Part shown: piece by piece, positions 1 to 8,375 of the stretch
How positions within the stretch are numbered: position 1 is the stretch's first letter
Layout of the letters: every line of letters starts with the position of its first letter
NCBI RefSeq assembly: GCF_044465595.1
Contig: NZ_JBITLV010000005.1
Location: forward strand, 372,001 to 436,000
DNA from: Spongisporangium articulatum
GTDB lineage: Bacteria; Actinomycetota; Actinomycetes; Actinomycetales; Kineosporiaceae
DNA: 64,000 bases
Reading direction: 5' to 3'
The notes under the pieces: generated by a model
Told to the model about the DNA's origin: nothing
The model's input: only the letters and a program-made list of their open reading frames with translations
Database searches by the model: none
Translations under genes and position numbers: made by a program

Positions 1-1
1 G

Positions 2-160
2 ACGGAGTACTCGGGCCCGCTGGCCGGCGGGAGCGTCGGCGACATCACCCCGCTGGTGGGCATCGCCCTGGCCGCCGGCATCTACTACGTCCTGTTCAAG
101 CTGCTGAAGCCGGCCGCCCCGAAGGAGCACTACGTCCCCGCCCACCACGCCCCCGAGTGA
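2..160 (+). CDS. C-terminus of an NCS1-type (cytosine/purine) permease, partial
   Basis: Only the last 52 residues lie in the window, so the frame is fixed by the stop at 158-160. The piece reads as a short GxxGDITPLVG lead-in, one strongly hydrophobic segment (about residues 20-38) and a basic, His/Pro-rich cytosolic tail. This resembles the last helix of NCS1-family cytosine/uracil/allantoin permeases. The context supports this: the next two genes are a PucR regulator and a cytosine deaminase, so uptake and deamination of cytosine would sit together. It is convergent with the PucR gene, and a 19-bp inverted repeat separates the two. Family assignment is inferred from a short fragment and context. 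Confidence 0.5.
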   Translation, partial: TEYSGPLAGGSVGDITPLVGIALAAGIYYVLFKLLKPAAPKEHYVPAHHAPE

Positions 161-164
161 GTAA

Positions 165-242
165 TTCGTGATCAAGGAATTCTCTGCGGGCGTGGGCGGT
201 GACCTCGCCGACCGACGAAGCAAAGAATTCCTTGATCACGAA
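165..242. terminator. 19-bp perfect inverted repeat between convergent genes
   Basis: Arms at 165-183 and 224-242 are exact reverse complements (core TTCGTGATCAAGGAATTC), separated by 40 nt. It sits between the stop of the permease and the stop of the PucR gene, so it could end transcription from both sides. The long spacer and the AT-rich arms are unusual for this GC-rich DNA and would also fit a small dispersed palindromic repeat. Confidence 0.55.
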
Positions 243-253
243 CGGGGTTGCCG

Positions 254-1819
254 CTAGCGCGTCAACCGGTGGGCGATCGCGGCCATGAGCAGGGCCGCGT
301 GCAGGCGGGGTTCGTCGACGTCGTGGCCGAGCAGGGCCTCGATCCGCTCGATCCGCTGGTACAGCGACTGCCGGCCCAGGTGCAGGGCGGCGGCCGTCTT
401 CGTCGGTGAGTTCCCATTCTGCAGAAGCACTTCCAACGTGTGCACCAGTTCACTGCGGTGCGCGGCGTCCCAGTCGATCAGGGCCGCCAGCGTCGAACGG
501 GCCATCGCGCGCAGGGCGTCGGTGTCGGTGCTGCCGGTCAGCTGCAGCTCGAGGGCCAGCTCGCGCGCGGTCACCACCGCGGGCGCACCTCCCGGACGTC
601 CGGCCCGCTCCCCCACCGCCAGCCGCAACGCCGCCCGCGCGGCCCGCAACGACGACGACACCGGCCTCGCGCCCGCCTCGGCCGGCACCGCGTGCCCCAG
701 CGCGACCGTCAGCTCCGGGACGCCGAACCGGCTGCGGACCGACTCGAGCACGGCGGCCGCCCGGCCGACCGCGTCGTGCCGCGGGTCGCCGTCCTCGGGC
801 GCGGGCACCACGAGCAGCCCGTGCACCCCGCCCCCGACCCGACCCACCAGTCGGGGCCCGTCCAGCTCCCGGCCCGCGCGCTCCAGCACGGCCTGCGCCG
901 GCCCGGTCTCGGGCCCGTCCACCGCCGCGGCCAGCACCGACTGCCCGACCCGCGGGTGGAAGCCGAGCATGCCCGCCCGCAGCCGGAAGTCGGCGTCACC
1001 GGGCTTGCCCTCGAGCAGGTCGGCGAGCAGCGCCCCGGCCTGCCGGTCCTGCTGGCTGGGCGGACTGCCGGTCATGAGGACGGCCAACCCGAGCGCCACC
1101 GCGACCCGCTCCAACACGTCGGTGAGGTCGGCCTCGGGCAGCGGCGACCCGGCCCCCGCCAGGACCCGGCCCCAGACCTGGCCGTGCACCACGATCGGCG
1201 TGATCAACCGGGCCGCGTCGACCACCGTCCACGCCGCCCGGTGGTCACGCACCCCGTTCACCGCCACCAGCGCCCCCGCGGCCGACAGCACCACCAGCGG
1301 GCACCCGACCAGGTCACCCGCGGTCGACAGCACCCCGCTGAGCCCGGCGCCCGCGGTCAGCGAGGCGTTCAGGGCCCGGCTGGTGCGTTCGCCGAGCCGC
1401 ATCCGGGCCGACTCGGCGTCCACGATCGCGGTGTTCGCGGCCTGGCTGATCCGGATGAACGGCACCACCCGGGTCAGCCCGATCAGCGGCAACCCGTGCG
1501 TCCGAGCCTCCTCGACCAGCTCGACCGGCGGCTCCGAGAAGGTGCGCCCCAGCTCCAGCGCGAGCCCGGCGACCCCCACCTCGGCGAGGCGCCGCACGTA
1601 GTGGCGCCGCGCCCCGGCGTCCGGGCCCGCCAGGCCCAACCCCGTGGTGAGCAGCAGCTCTCCACCCGAAAGCAGCGGCCAGATCTCGTAGATCTCGCTG
1701 GAGTGCACCCAGCGGACCGGCCGGTCCAGACCGGCCCCACCGGTCAGCACCTCGGGGCCCGCGGCGCGCAGCTCCTCGAAGGCGAGGAGGTCGCGCAGGG
1801 TGAAGGCCACGGGCCTCAT
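254..1819 (-). CDS. PucR-family transcriptional regulator
   Basis: About 521 residues. The N-terminus (roughly 5-130) is a PucR domain with the characteristic TLRDLL start and a GxGLDRPVRWVHSSE stretch. The C-terminus (about 470-515) is the PucR-type helix-turn-helix with SPTKTAAALHLGRQSLYQR and ending LLG. The middle is a GGDEF-like, ligand-sensing region without catalytic motifs. Family members control purine, cytosine or amine catabolism. Divergent transcription from the cytosine deaminase (109 bp gap) suggests it controls that gene and perhaps the permease. I chose the ATG at 1819 because the protein then begins MRPVAFTLRDLL; an in-frame GTG lies 39 nt upstream at 1858. Confidence 0.85.
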   Translation of the reverse strand: MRPVAFTLRDLLAFEELRAAGPEVLTGGAGLDRPVRWVHSSEIYEIWPLLSGGELLLTTGLGLAGPDAGARRHYVRRLAEVGVAGLALELGRTFSEPPVELVEEARTHGLPLIGLTRVVPFIRISQAANTAIVDAESARMRLGERTSRALNASLTAGAGLSGVLSTAGDLVGCPLVVLSAAGALVAVNGVRDHRAAWTVVDAARLITPIVVHGQVWGRVLAGAGSPLPEADLTDVLERVAVALGLAVLMTGSPPSQQDRQAGALLADLLEGKPGDADFRLRAGMLGFHPRVGQSVLAAAVDGPETGPAQAVLERAGRELDGPRLVGRVGGGVHGLLVVPAPEDGDPRHDAVGRAAAVLESVRSRFGVPELTVALGHAVPAEAGARPVSSSLRAARAALRLAVGERAGRPGGAPAVVTARELALELQLTGSTDTDALRAMARSTLAALIDWDAAHRSELVHTLEVLLQNGNSPTKTAAALHLGRQSLYQRIERIEALLGHDVDEPRLHAALLMAAIAHRLTR

Positions 1820-1928
1820 TGTCCACTGACCCAACAAACGACGACAGACGTTCTGCACGTCTCACACCCGGTCCAGGCGGCTGGATCGTCCGTTGCCGCG
1901 GGCCGCGCCCGGCCCGCAGAGTGGTGCC

Positions 1929-2402
1929 ATGACCGAGTCGCTGATCTTGCCCCCGACCCTCGAACCGGCCGACATGCTCACCGTCGCGCTCGCCGAGGCC
2001 CGCGCCGGGCTGGCCGAGGGCGGCATCCCCATCGGGGCGGCCCTGTTCGGGGCGGACGGCACCCTGCTCGGTCGCGGGCACAACCGCCGGGTGCAGGACG
2101 GCGACCCCTCGGTGCACGCCGAGACCGACGCCTTCCGGGCGGCCGGGCGGCAGCGCAGCTACCGCGGGACGACGATGGTCACCACGCTCTCGCCGTGCTG
2201 GTACTGCTCGGGGCTGGTCCGTCAGTTCGGCATCTCGAACGTCGTCGTCGGCGAGACCCGCACCTTCACCGGCGGGCACGACTGGCTGGCCGAGCTCGGG
2301 GTGCGCGTCACGGTCCTGGACGACGAGGCGTGCGTGCAGCTGCTGGGCGACTTCGTCGCCGAGTTCCCGGCGCTGTGGAACGAGGACATCGGCGAGGAGT
2401 GA
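1929..2402 (+). CDS. Cytosine deaminase, FCY1-type zinc deaminase
   Basis: A 157-residue protein of the small cytidine/deoxycytidylate deaminase fold. HAE at residues 63-65 supplies one zinc ligand and the proton-shuttle Glu, and PCWYC at 89-93 supplies the two Cys ligands. Spacing and length match yeast cytosine deaminase (H62, E64, C91, C94 from memory). It should hydrolyse cytosine to uracil and ammonia in the cytosol as pyrimidine salvage. The neighbours (NCS1-like permease, PucR regulator) agree. The ATG at 1929 is chosen over an in-frame upstream start at 1893 because the family begins near here. A guanine deaminase or tRNA deaminase is less likely given the HAETDAF motif. Confidence 0.85.
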   Translation: MTESLILPPTLEPADMLTVALAEARAGLAEGGIPIGAALFGADGTLLGRGHNRRVQDGDPSVHAETDAFRAAGRQRSYRGTTMVTTLSPCWYCSGLVRQFGISNVVVGETRTFTGGHDWLAELGVRVTVLDDEACVQLLGDFVAEFPALWNEDIGEE

Positions 2403-2415
2403 CCCCTCGCCGATG
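2387..2415. terminator. Bidirectional hairpin terminator
   Basis: Arms CATCGGCGAGG (2387-2397) and CCTCGCCGATG (2405-2415) pair perfectly over 11 bp with a 7-nt loop. The hairpin covers the stop codon of the cytosine deaminase and lies just before the stop of the convergent secreted-protein gene. Confidence 0.65.
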
Positions 2416-2426
2416 GTCCGGGCCGA

Positions 2427-3545
2427 TCAGATCAGGGCCGAGACCTTCGCGCCCGCCGATGATCCGAAGGCGTTGACCGCCCGCACCGTGTACGTGCACA
2501 GCTTCAGGCCAGGGGCGCCGTCGTACACGAGCGCCCGCCCGGGCAACGCCCAGCCCTGCTCCCCACAGCCGGCCGGGACGTCGACCACCCAGTCGGTGGC
2601 CATCGCTCGGCCGGACACCTGGGCCGGGCCCGTGATCGCCACATAGGCACCGAAGAGGAGGGCATTGCCGGTGACGGCCCGCACGCCCGTCGGGGTGGGT
2701 GGGGCGGCCGTGGTCCGGCTCTGCACCTGCGCGGTGAAGCCGCGGGCGGTCAGGTCGGCGGTGGTGTACGTCCTCGCATTCCCCATCTGGTCCTTCACCG
2801 TCACGGTCATTCCCCAGGTGGTGTTCGTGCCGCCCGGAATCACGACCGTGCCGGTCCAGGTGCCGTTCACGCCGGTCCCGCCGGTGCGGGTCAGCGTGCC
2901 GCCGGTCGTGTTGTACCCGAGGCCGCCGTCGAGGTTCGTCGGCCGACCCGCCGGGAACCCGGCCACCGAGACACCGGCCACCCCCGTGACGTCGTCGGTC
3001 GCCGTCACGGTCACGGGAACGGCGGCGTTCTGGGTGGTCACGTCGACGGAGGTGGCGCCCAGGCCGAACGACTGCGCCACCGGCGCCGTGGTGTCCGGCG
3101 TCCCGGTGACGGTCACCGCGAACGGCAGCCCGGCCGCGGTCAGCGTGGGGGCTTGGACGTAGCCGTGGTTGCACGTGTTGAGGGACAGGAACGGGTACTG
3201 GCCCGGCGGGTTGAAGGCGTTGACCGAGAACGAGTACGAGTAGTTCCCACCGGACTTCTTGCTCATCTGTGTGGCGCCCACGACGGGGGTGGTGCGCAGG
3301 TCGTTCATGTACACGTACACGCAGCCGGGGCTGCCCTTGGCCACGTGCACCGAGATCGTCACCGTGGCGGCCGCGGTGTTGGCCACCGACGACGGGGTGA
3401 TCGTCACGCTGTCGAAGCACACCACGGCGTCGTCCGTGCAGGCCTGGCTGGCGGCGCCGGCCGGGACCGCGCTCAGCGCCGGCCCGATCAGGACCGCGCC
3501 GAGCACGGCGGTCGCCAACGTCCGGAGGACAGTTCGGTCAGGCAC
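2427..3545 (-). CDS. Secreted Ig-like protein, paralog family member 1
   Basis: About 372 residues. A Sec signal peptide (basic start, hydrophobic core, cleavage near AGAASQA) is followed by beta-rich, Thr/Val/Gly-rich sequence. Two Ig-like repeats are visible, the second containing ATDDVTGVAGV and a NGTWTGTVVIPGGT motif. A C-terminal fibronectin-III-like module starts at PPTPTGVRAV and ends in NAFGSSAGA. The same order (GTW/PGGT motif, Pro-rich linker PxGLRA, closing beta domain with Cys) recurs in the two secreted proteins at 8376-9164 and 9203-9964. No catalytic motif is visible; function unknown, presumably extracellular. The GTG at 3545 has AGGGGG upstream and puts the signal peptide at the start. 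Confidence 0.7.
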   Translation of the reverse strand: MPDRTVLRTLATAVLGAVLIGPALSAVPAGAASQACTDDAVVCFDSVTITPSSVANTAAATVTISVHVAKGSPGCVYVYMNDLRTTPVVGATQMSKKSGGNYSYSFSVNAFNPPGQYPFLSLNTCNHGYVQAPTLTAAGLPFAVTVTGTPDTTAPVAQSFGLGATSVDVTTQNAAVPVTVTATDDVTGVAGVSVAGFPAGRPTNLDGGLGYNTTGGTLTRTGGTGVNGTWTGTVVIPGGTNTTWGMTVTVKDQMGNARTYTTADLTARGFTAQVQSRTTAAPPTPTGVRAVTGNALLFGAYVAITGPAQVSGRAMATDWVVDVPAGCGEQGWALPGRALVYDGAPGLKLCTYTVRAVNAFGSSAGAKVSALI

Positions 3546-3713
3546 GCGGGAACCCCCTGGTCGGGCCCCGCCACCGTGCGAGGCTCGGCGCAGGGTAGGC
3601 GACACCGGACGCCGCACCGGAAGGGTTCTGCACCGGAGCGATCAGGAAGTGCGCAGGTGTTGTCGGTCCTGCGCAGCCCGCCACACCTGCACAGCCCGTT
3701 TCGGGAATTCGCC

Positions 3714-4562
3714 TCAGCCTCGGGCTGCGGCGACCGCGGCGAACTGCGTGACGTCGAGAGTTTCGCCCCGGGCCTGGGGGTCGACGCCTGCGGCCCGCAG
3801 CGCGCGTTCGGCCTCGACGGGAGAGCCGGCCCAGCCGGCCAGCGCCGCCCGCAGGGTCTTGCGGCGCTGCGCGAAGGCCGCGTCGATGCAGGCGAACACC
3901 TGCTCGCGCGACGCGCTCGTGACCGGGGCCTCCCGCACGGTGAACTGCACGAGCCCCGACTCCACCTGCGGGACGGGCCAGAACACCTGTCGAGGGACGG
4001 CGCCCGCGCGTCGCACGTCCGCGTACCAGGCGGCCTTCGCCGACGGGACGCCGTACGCGGGCTCACCGGCGCGGGCCGCCAACCGCTCGGCCACCTCGGC
4101 CTGGACCATGACCAGCCCCCGCTGCAGCGACGGCAGCCGCTCCAGCAGGGTCAGCAGCACCGGGACGGCGACGTTGTAGGGCAGGTTGGCGACCAGGGAG
4201 ACCGGGCGCTCGGGCAGGTCGGCCCCGGTGACGCGCAGCGCGTCGGCGCCGACGACCCGGAAGGCCGGGCTCCCGTCGTCCACCCGGTCCTGCAGCGTGC
4301 CCGGCAGGGCCGCGGCCAGAACGGGGTCGATCTCGACGGCGACCACGCTCGCCCCCGTCTCCAGCAGGGCGAGCGTGAGCGAGCCGAGCCCCGGGCCGAC
4401 CTCGAGCACCGTGTCCCCGGAGCCGACCTCGGCGAGGCGGGCGATGCGGCGCACCGTGTTCGCGTCGTGGACGAAGTTCTGGCCCAGCTGCTTGGTCGGG
4501 CGGACCCCCAGAGATGCCGCTAGGGCCCGCACATCGGCGGGCCCCAGCAGTCGGGTGGTCAC
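3714..4562 (-). CDS. ksgA: 16S rRNA (A1518/A1519-N6,N6) dimethyltransferase
   Basis: 282 residues. It dimethylates two adjacent adenines in the loop of 16S rRNA helix 45 late in 30S maturation. The N-terminal KQLGQNFVHD signature (residues 24-33), the SAM-binding motif LEVGPGLGSLT (about 53-63) and the catalytic NLPYN (126-130) are all present, and length is normal for the family. GTG at 4562 is chosen because GGGGAG lies 8 nt upstream and an ATG 24 nt further out has no good site. It lies 86 bp downstream of rpfB on the same strand, the standard actinobacterial tatD-rpfB-ksgA order. The usual next gene, ispE, is absent; a secreted Ig-like protein follows instead. Confidence 0.95.
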   Translation of the reverse strand: MTTRLLGPADVRALAASLGVRPTKQLGQNFVHDANTVRRIARLAEVGSGDTVLEVGPGLGSLTLALLETGASVVAVEIDPVLAAALPGTLQDRVDDGSPAFRVVGADALRVTGADLPERPVSLVANLPYNVAVPVLLTLLERLPSLQRGLVMVQAEVAERLAARAGEPAYGVPSAKAAWYADVRRAGAVPRQVFWPVPQVESGLVQFTVREAPVTSASREQVFACIDAAFAQRRKTLRAALAGWAGSPVEAERALRAAGVDPQARGETLDVTQFAAVAAARG

Positions 4563-4648
4563 CGGAGTGCTCCCCAACCCGCACATCGGCGGGGGTGGGT
4601 CCACTCCAGCAGCTTGGTCACGATGTTCAGTATGTCGGCGCGGACACC

Positions 4649-5839
4649 TCAGTCGTACAGGTGGGCGCCGCAACCCCACTGCCCGGAGCCGGCCTTCTTG
4701 TAGAGCAGCTTGGCGCGGTAGGTCTGCTCGTCGGAGCCGGCGTCGACCGGGTTGCCGGAGCCGCCGACCGACCGCCAGGTGGACAGCGAGAACTGGTACA
4801 GCCCGTAGTAGCCGGCCGGGTTGACCGCCTTCGGGTTGCCGCCCGACTCGCACTTGGCCAGGGCCTTCCAGTTCAGCGAGTCGACGTCGCCACCGACGCT
4901 GCCCCCGCTGAACGGACGGGACTTGGTGCCGACCTGCATCACCTGGGTGACCGGCTTCTTCAGCACCTTGGCCGTCACGAGGGTCTTCTTGTCGACCTTG
5001 CCGTTGGCGGTGACCACGATGTAGGTCGCGGTCCGCTTACCGGCCTTGCCCTTTTTCAGGATCTTGGTCTGGTCGGTGTAGAGCTTGTTGTTCTTCTTCT
5101 TCACGACCGGGAACGCGACCGTCTCGGCGCGGGTGACGCGCTTGCGCTCGATCCGGGTCAACGAGACCGTCTGCCCCTCGACCAGCGGCGCCGACGGGAC
5201 GGCGGAGAGCTTGTCCAGCGGGTTGACCACGACGGCCTTCTGGGTCAGCAGCGCGCTGACGTTCGGGGCGGTGGTGGTGAGCCACTGCTTCTTGCCGCCG
5301 ACGACCAGCTTGACCTTCTTCGGCGTGGAGACCCACATCGTGAGGCCGCCGCGACCGATCGGCTGCGAGCGCGAGGCCGACATCTGCGCCCCGAGGGCGC
5401 GCACGCCCAGCGAGTTGAGGGCCGAGTCGACGTTCAGGTCGGTCGTCCAGAACGTCTGCTTCTTGCCGTCGACCGTGAGGGTCAGCGGGCGGGCGTACCG
5501 GACGACGACGGTGCCGCCGTCACCGAGCGGAGTGTTCTGGGCGGGGGCGACGATGTCCCGGGCGCCGACGCGGATGTCCTGGTCGCGGAGGAAGTCTCCG
5601 ACGGTCCCGGACATCGACCGTACATGCGTGACGCGGCCGTCGACGGTGAGGGTGACGTCCTTGTGGGCTGATGCGTAGATCACGCTGCCGCCGATCACGG
5701 CGGTCAACAGGGCGGCCTGTACGGCGATTCTGCCGGGCGTGCCCATGACGAGTGCGCGCACTGCGCTCCTGACCTCGAGATACCCGGGCACGGCTCGGAA
5801 GGTCGCATCGTGCTCGGGTGGCTTCGACCTGCCCGGCAT
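4649..5839 (-). CDS. rpfB: Resuscitation-promoting factor RpfB, secreted muralytic enzyme
   Basis: 396 residues. A membrane/signal segment (about 40-60) is followed by three DUF348-type repeats (about 60-215, each with a V-x-x-LL or FL turn), a G5 domain (about 215-290) with many Lys, and a C-terminal Rpf domain. The Rpf domain begins at LNWKALAKCESGG; Glu331 is the expected catalytic residue, and it continues with YYGLYQFSLSTW. Rpf proteins cleave peptidoglycan and promote regrowth of dormant cells. The start is uncertain: ATG 5839 has GAGCAGGG very close, and in-frame GTG/ATG codons 78-93 nt further in, preceded by AGGAG, would also leave a signal anchor. It is preceded by a long leader holding an inverted repeat and followed by ksgA. 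Confidence 0.92.
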   Translation of the reverse strand: MPGRSKPPEHDATFRAVPGYLEVRSAVRALVMGTPGRIAVQAALLTAVIGGSVIYASAHKDVTLTVDGRVTHVRSMSGTVGDFLRDQDIRVGARDIVAPAQNTPLGDGGTVVVRYARPLTLTVDGKKQTFWTTDLNVDSALNSLGVRALGAQMSASRSQPIGRGGLTMWVSTPKKVKLVVGGKKQWLTTTAPNVSALLTQKAVVVNPLDKLSAVPSAPLVEGQTVSLTRIERKRVTRAETVAFPVVKKKNNKLYTDQTKILKKGKAGKRTATYIVVTANGKVDKKTLVTAKVLKKPVTQVMQVGTKSRPFSGGSVGGDVDSLNWKALAKCESGGNPKAVNPAGYYGLYQFSLSTWRSVGGSGNPVDAGSDEQTYRAKLLYKKAGSGQWGCGAHLYD

Positions 5840-6196
5840 CCCTGCTCGGGCCGACGCGGTGCTGTGCGCACCAGCGTCGAGGACGGCCTCTGCTTCACCC
5901 TGGCAGTTCGTCGCGCCGCGACTGCGGAGTTGCGCGCACTACTGCGGGCCGTGCCGTCCTGGTTGCCTGCGTACCTCCCGGAATCTCTCCGATCCCGGCT
6001 GTCGACGAACGACCGTAACCGAATCGAGATCGGTCACAAAGTTTTGATCCGTGTCCGGCGCGTCGTGGATCTTGAAAAGTGTCTCGTTTCAGCAGGTCAG
6101 CGAAGTGAGTGTGGAGCCGGTCACCTCTGACGTATCAGGCGTTTCGGGCGTCACCGTTAGCACACCTCGCACACGAGTCAAGCATCCGCTTAAGAC
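5840..6196 (-). promoter_or_regulatory. Long rpfB leader/promoter region with an inverted repeat
   Basis: A gene-free stretch of 357 bp between tatD and rpfB. It contains arms at 6015-6022 and 6030-6037 that pair over 8 bp with one mismatch (on the rpfB strand GTGACCGA, 7 nt, TCGGTTAC), next to ATCAAAACTTTG, the only A/T-rich patch nearby. The repeat lies about 175-200 bp upstream of the rpfB start, leaving room for a long 5' UTR. Actinobacterial rpf genes often carry a c-di-AMP (ydaO) riboswitch in this position, but I could not recognise its conserved elements here. Confidence 0.4.
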
Positions 6197-7057
6197 TCAC
6201 CACGCTCCGTACACAGCCTGCGTGGTGGCCTCGAGTTGCGCGCACACCTGAGCCACGTCGCGCTGCGTGACATCGGCTACGACGCGTAAGGAATGCGGAA
6301 TCAGGTAGCTGGCATTGGGTTTTCCACGGAACGGCACCGGCGTGAGGTACGGCGCATCGGTCTCGATCAGCACGAACTCCGGCGGGACGGCGGCGAGCGC
6401 CGCCCGCGACGCGTGAGCGTTCTTGAACGTGACGGTCCCGGCGAAACTCAGGTACCACCCCTGTTCCACGCAGTACCGGGCCATCGGCTCGTCACCGGAG
6501 AAGCAGTGGAAAACCGTTTTCTCGGGCGCCTTCTCGTCGTTGAGGATACGGATGACGTCGTCATGCGCGTCGCGGTCGTGGATCTGCAGCACCTTGCCGG
6601 TCCGCTTGGCCAGGTCGATATGCCTTCGGAACGACTCCTCCTGAGCCAGGCGGCCTTTCGCGTCATCGACCCAGTAGTGGTCGAGCCCGGTCTCACCGAC
6701 GACGCGGACCCGCTCGTGCCCAGCGAGTTCCTCGATCTCCTGCCAGGCCGACTCGAAAGTGCCTGCCTCGTGGTGTTTCGTGGCCTCCGTAGGGTGCAGG
6801 GCGACCCCACCGAGCAGCTCCTCGTGCCGGTCGACGGCCTGCACCGTCCAGCGGGCCGCGGCCAGGTCGCAGCCGATCTGCACCATGCGGTGCACGTTGA
6901 CGGACTTCGCCCGTTCGATCAGCTCGGCCACGGTCGACTCGTCGGGGAACACACCCTCCCCCTCGCCTCGCACGTGGTCGAGGTGGGTGTGATTGTCCGT
7001 GACTGGCGACGGAAGCCGTTCCGGGGCAGGCGGATACGCGGACAAGAGCTCGTTCAT
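6197..7057 (-). CDS. tatD: TatD-family metal-dependent nuclease/hydrolase
   Basis: 286 residues. The TIM-barrel metal ligands are all present: HxH in TDNHTHLDH (His23, His25), GETGLDHYW (about residues 118-126), LQIHDRD, HCFSG, and the closing ETDAPYLTP Asp. TatD proteins are Mg-dependent 3'-5' DNA/RNA exonucleases. The start ATG overlaps the stop of the upstream GNAT gene by 4 bp (ATGA, 7054-7057), so the two are translationally coupled. Position upstream of rpfB and ksgA is the conserved actinobacterial order, though metG, usually adjacent, is about 3 kb away here. Confidence 0.93.
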   Translation of the reverse strand: MNELLSAYPPAPERLPSPVTDNHTHLDHVRGEGEGVFPDESTVAELIERAKSVNVHRMVQIGCDLAAARWTVQAVDRHEELLGGVALHPTEATKHHEAGTFESAWQEIEELAGHERVRVVGETGLDHYWVDDAKGRLAQEESFRRHIDLAKRTGKVLQIHDRDAHDDVIRILNDEKAPEKTVFHCFSGDEPMARYCVEQGWYLSFAGTVTFKNAHASRAALAAVPPEFVLIETDAPYLTPVPFRGKPNASYLIPHSLRVVADVTQRDVAQVCAQLEATTQAVYGAW

Positions 7058-7551
7058 GACAGGTTCCGCCACATCACGTGCAGGCCGACCGGGCCGTGGG
7101 TCGGATGGTCGAAGGCCTCGGGGATCGTCGTCATGATGTCGAAACCCATTGATTGCCAGAGTTTCACGGCGTGCACGTTGGTCTCGACCACCGCATTGAA
7201 CTGCATCGCCCGGAACCCCTGGTCCCGGGCGGCGGCGAGGACGTGCTCGGCCAGCGCGCGACCCGTTCCCCGGCCGGCGGCCTCGGGAGCCACCATGAAG
7301 CCCGCGTTCGCCACGTGCGATCCGGCGGCCGGCTGGTTGGGGTGCAGCTCGGCCGTCCCCAGCACGACGCCGTCCGCCTCGGCCACGAACACCCGACCGC
7401 CGGGCTTGCCCGTCCACCACACGCGGGCGGCGGCCTCGGTCGTGTCGACGGGCCAGCAGTAGGTGGCCCCCGCAGCGACGATGCGCCGCAGGAACCCCCA
7501 GACCGGCGCCCAGTCGTCATCTCGGTAGTCGCGGATCACCACGCTCGGCAC
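7054..7551 (-). CDS. GNAT-family N-acetyltransferase
   Basis: 165 residues covering a whole GNAT domain. It has VIRDYRDDDW at the start, the acetyl-CoA loop motif VAPEAAGRGTGRALAEH (about residues 88-104), and the C-terminal NAVVETNVHAVKLWQSMGF helix-strand. It resembles the MnaT/phosphinothricin-type L-amino-acid acetyltransferases, but the substrate cannot be told. GTG start at 7551 with no strong ribosome site. It lies 12 bp after the class IV PLP gene and overlaps tatD by 4 bp, so the three are probably one operon. Confidence 0.8.
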   Translation of the reverse strand: MPSVVIRDYRDDDWAPVWGFLRRIVAAGATYCWPVDTTEAAARVWWTGKPGGRVFVAEADGVVLGTAELHPNQPAAGSHVANAGFMVAPEAAGRGTGRALAEHVLAAARDQGFRAMQFNAVVETNVHAVKLWQSMGFDIMTTIPEAFDHPTHGPVGLHVMWRNLS

Positions 7552-7563
7552 TCTAGGGCGTGC

Positions 7564-8340
7564 CTAGATGCGGTCCCAGGCGACGTCGTCCAGGAGGGCC
7601 GCGAGTTCGCCGACCGGCCCGGCCGCGGCGTCGAACCCGACCTCGCCGATCCGGCCCACCGGCGCCAGGCCCGTGGAGTTGGCCACGAACGCGACCGGAT
7701 GGCGCCCGACGTCGGCCAGGGGCACCGGTCGCTGCACGGCCGGGTGCCCGGTCGCGACGAGCCGCGCGTCCAGCAGTTGCCAGGTCGTCCCCCGCAGCAC
7801 CGGCGCGTCGGGCCAGACGACCCGCCCCGCGTCGTCCAGGAACCCGACGTTGGCGATGCTGGTCTCGGTGACCAGGCCGCCGGGCGTGATCAGCAGCGCG
7901 TCGTCGAACCCCCGGCGGCGGGCCTCGCGCGCGTGGAAGCTCTGGGCGAACGACCCGACGTGCTTGACGTGCGCGAGCGGGCGCGCGTAGTCGACGGGCA
8001 GGAGGGCCAGCGCGTCGCGGGACGGCTCGGACGGCGGGCGCAGCGAGATCAGCACCCGGACCTCGCCCGGCGCGGGGCCGACGACCGTGACCCGCAGCTG
8101 ACCGTCCGGCTGCTCGGCGACGGCGGCGCGCATCCAGGCCCGCAGCCGTGCCTCGTCGAGCGGCTCGTCGAACAGCTCGGCCTGCTGGCGGCGCAGCCGC
8201 TCGAAGTGCGAGTCCAGCCCGCGGACGGCGCCGTCGCGCACCTGCATCGTCGTGTAGTGGCCGTAGTTGGTGACCGCCGCGCCGGCCAGCTCCTCGGCCG
8301 TCGCGTCCCGACCGTCCACCAGCACCCTGAGCCCGACCAT
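7564..8340 (-). CDS. Class IV PLP enzyme, aminodeoxychorismate lyase-like
   Basis: 258 residues. The fold is that of branched-chain aminotransferase/4-amino-4-deoxychorismate lyase. The candidate Schiff-base Lys is in AHVKHVGS, and the PLP-phosphate region is the later TETSIANVGFLDD (canonical EGTxSNVF). Family members release 4-aminobenzoate for folate, or act as D-amino-acid or branched-chain aminotransferases. The short length and N-terminus (VLVDGRDAT) fit PabC-like proteins. No pabA/pabB is in the window, so the exact reaction is inferred. ATG at 8340. Confidence 0.7.
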   Translation of the reverse strand: MVGLRVLVDGRDATAEELAGAAVTNYGHYTTMQVRDGAVRGLDSHFERLRRQQAELFDEPLDEARLRAWMRAAVAEQPDGQLRVTVVGPAPGEVRVLISLRPPSEPSRDALALLPVDYARPLAHVKHVGSFAQSFHAREARRRGFDDALLITPGGLVTETSIANVGFLDDAGRVVWPDAPVLRGTTWQLLDARLVATGHPAVQRPVPLADVGRHPVAFVANSTGLAPVGRIGEVGFDAAAGPVGELAALLDDVAWDRI

Positions 8341-8375
8341 GCCCCGAACTGTAGGAGCGGGCGGCTCAGGGCGCC

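Noticed and set aside
440..2476. Long open frame on the + strand opposite the PucR gene, and many similar antisense frames elsewhere.
   Set aside because: They are shadows caused by high GC; products are Arg/Pro/Ala-rich with no domains and lack ribosome sites.
3546..3713. GC-rich partial repeats (GTGCGCAGGTGT and CACACCTGCAC) between ksgA and the secreted protein gene.
   Set aside because: Pairing is short and imperfect; not strong enough to call a terminator.
5840..6050. A ydaO (c-di-AMP) riboswitch upstream of rpfB.
   Set aside because: The position fits, but I could not find the conserved purine-rich loops or pairings of that class by eye, so it is not called.
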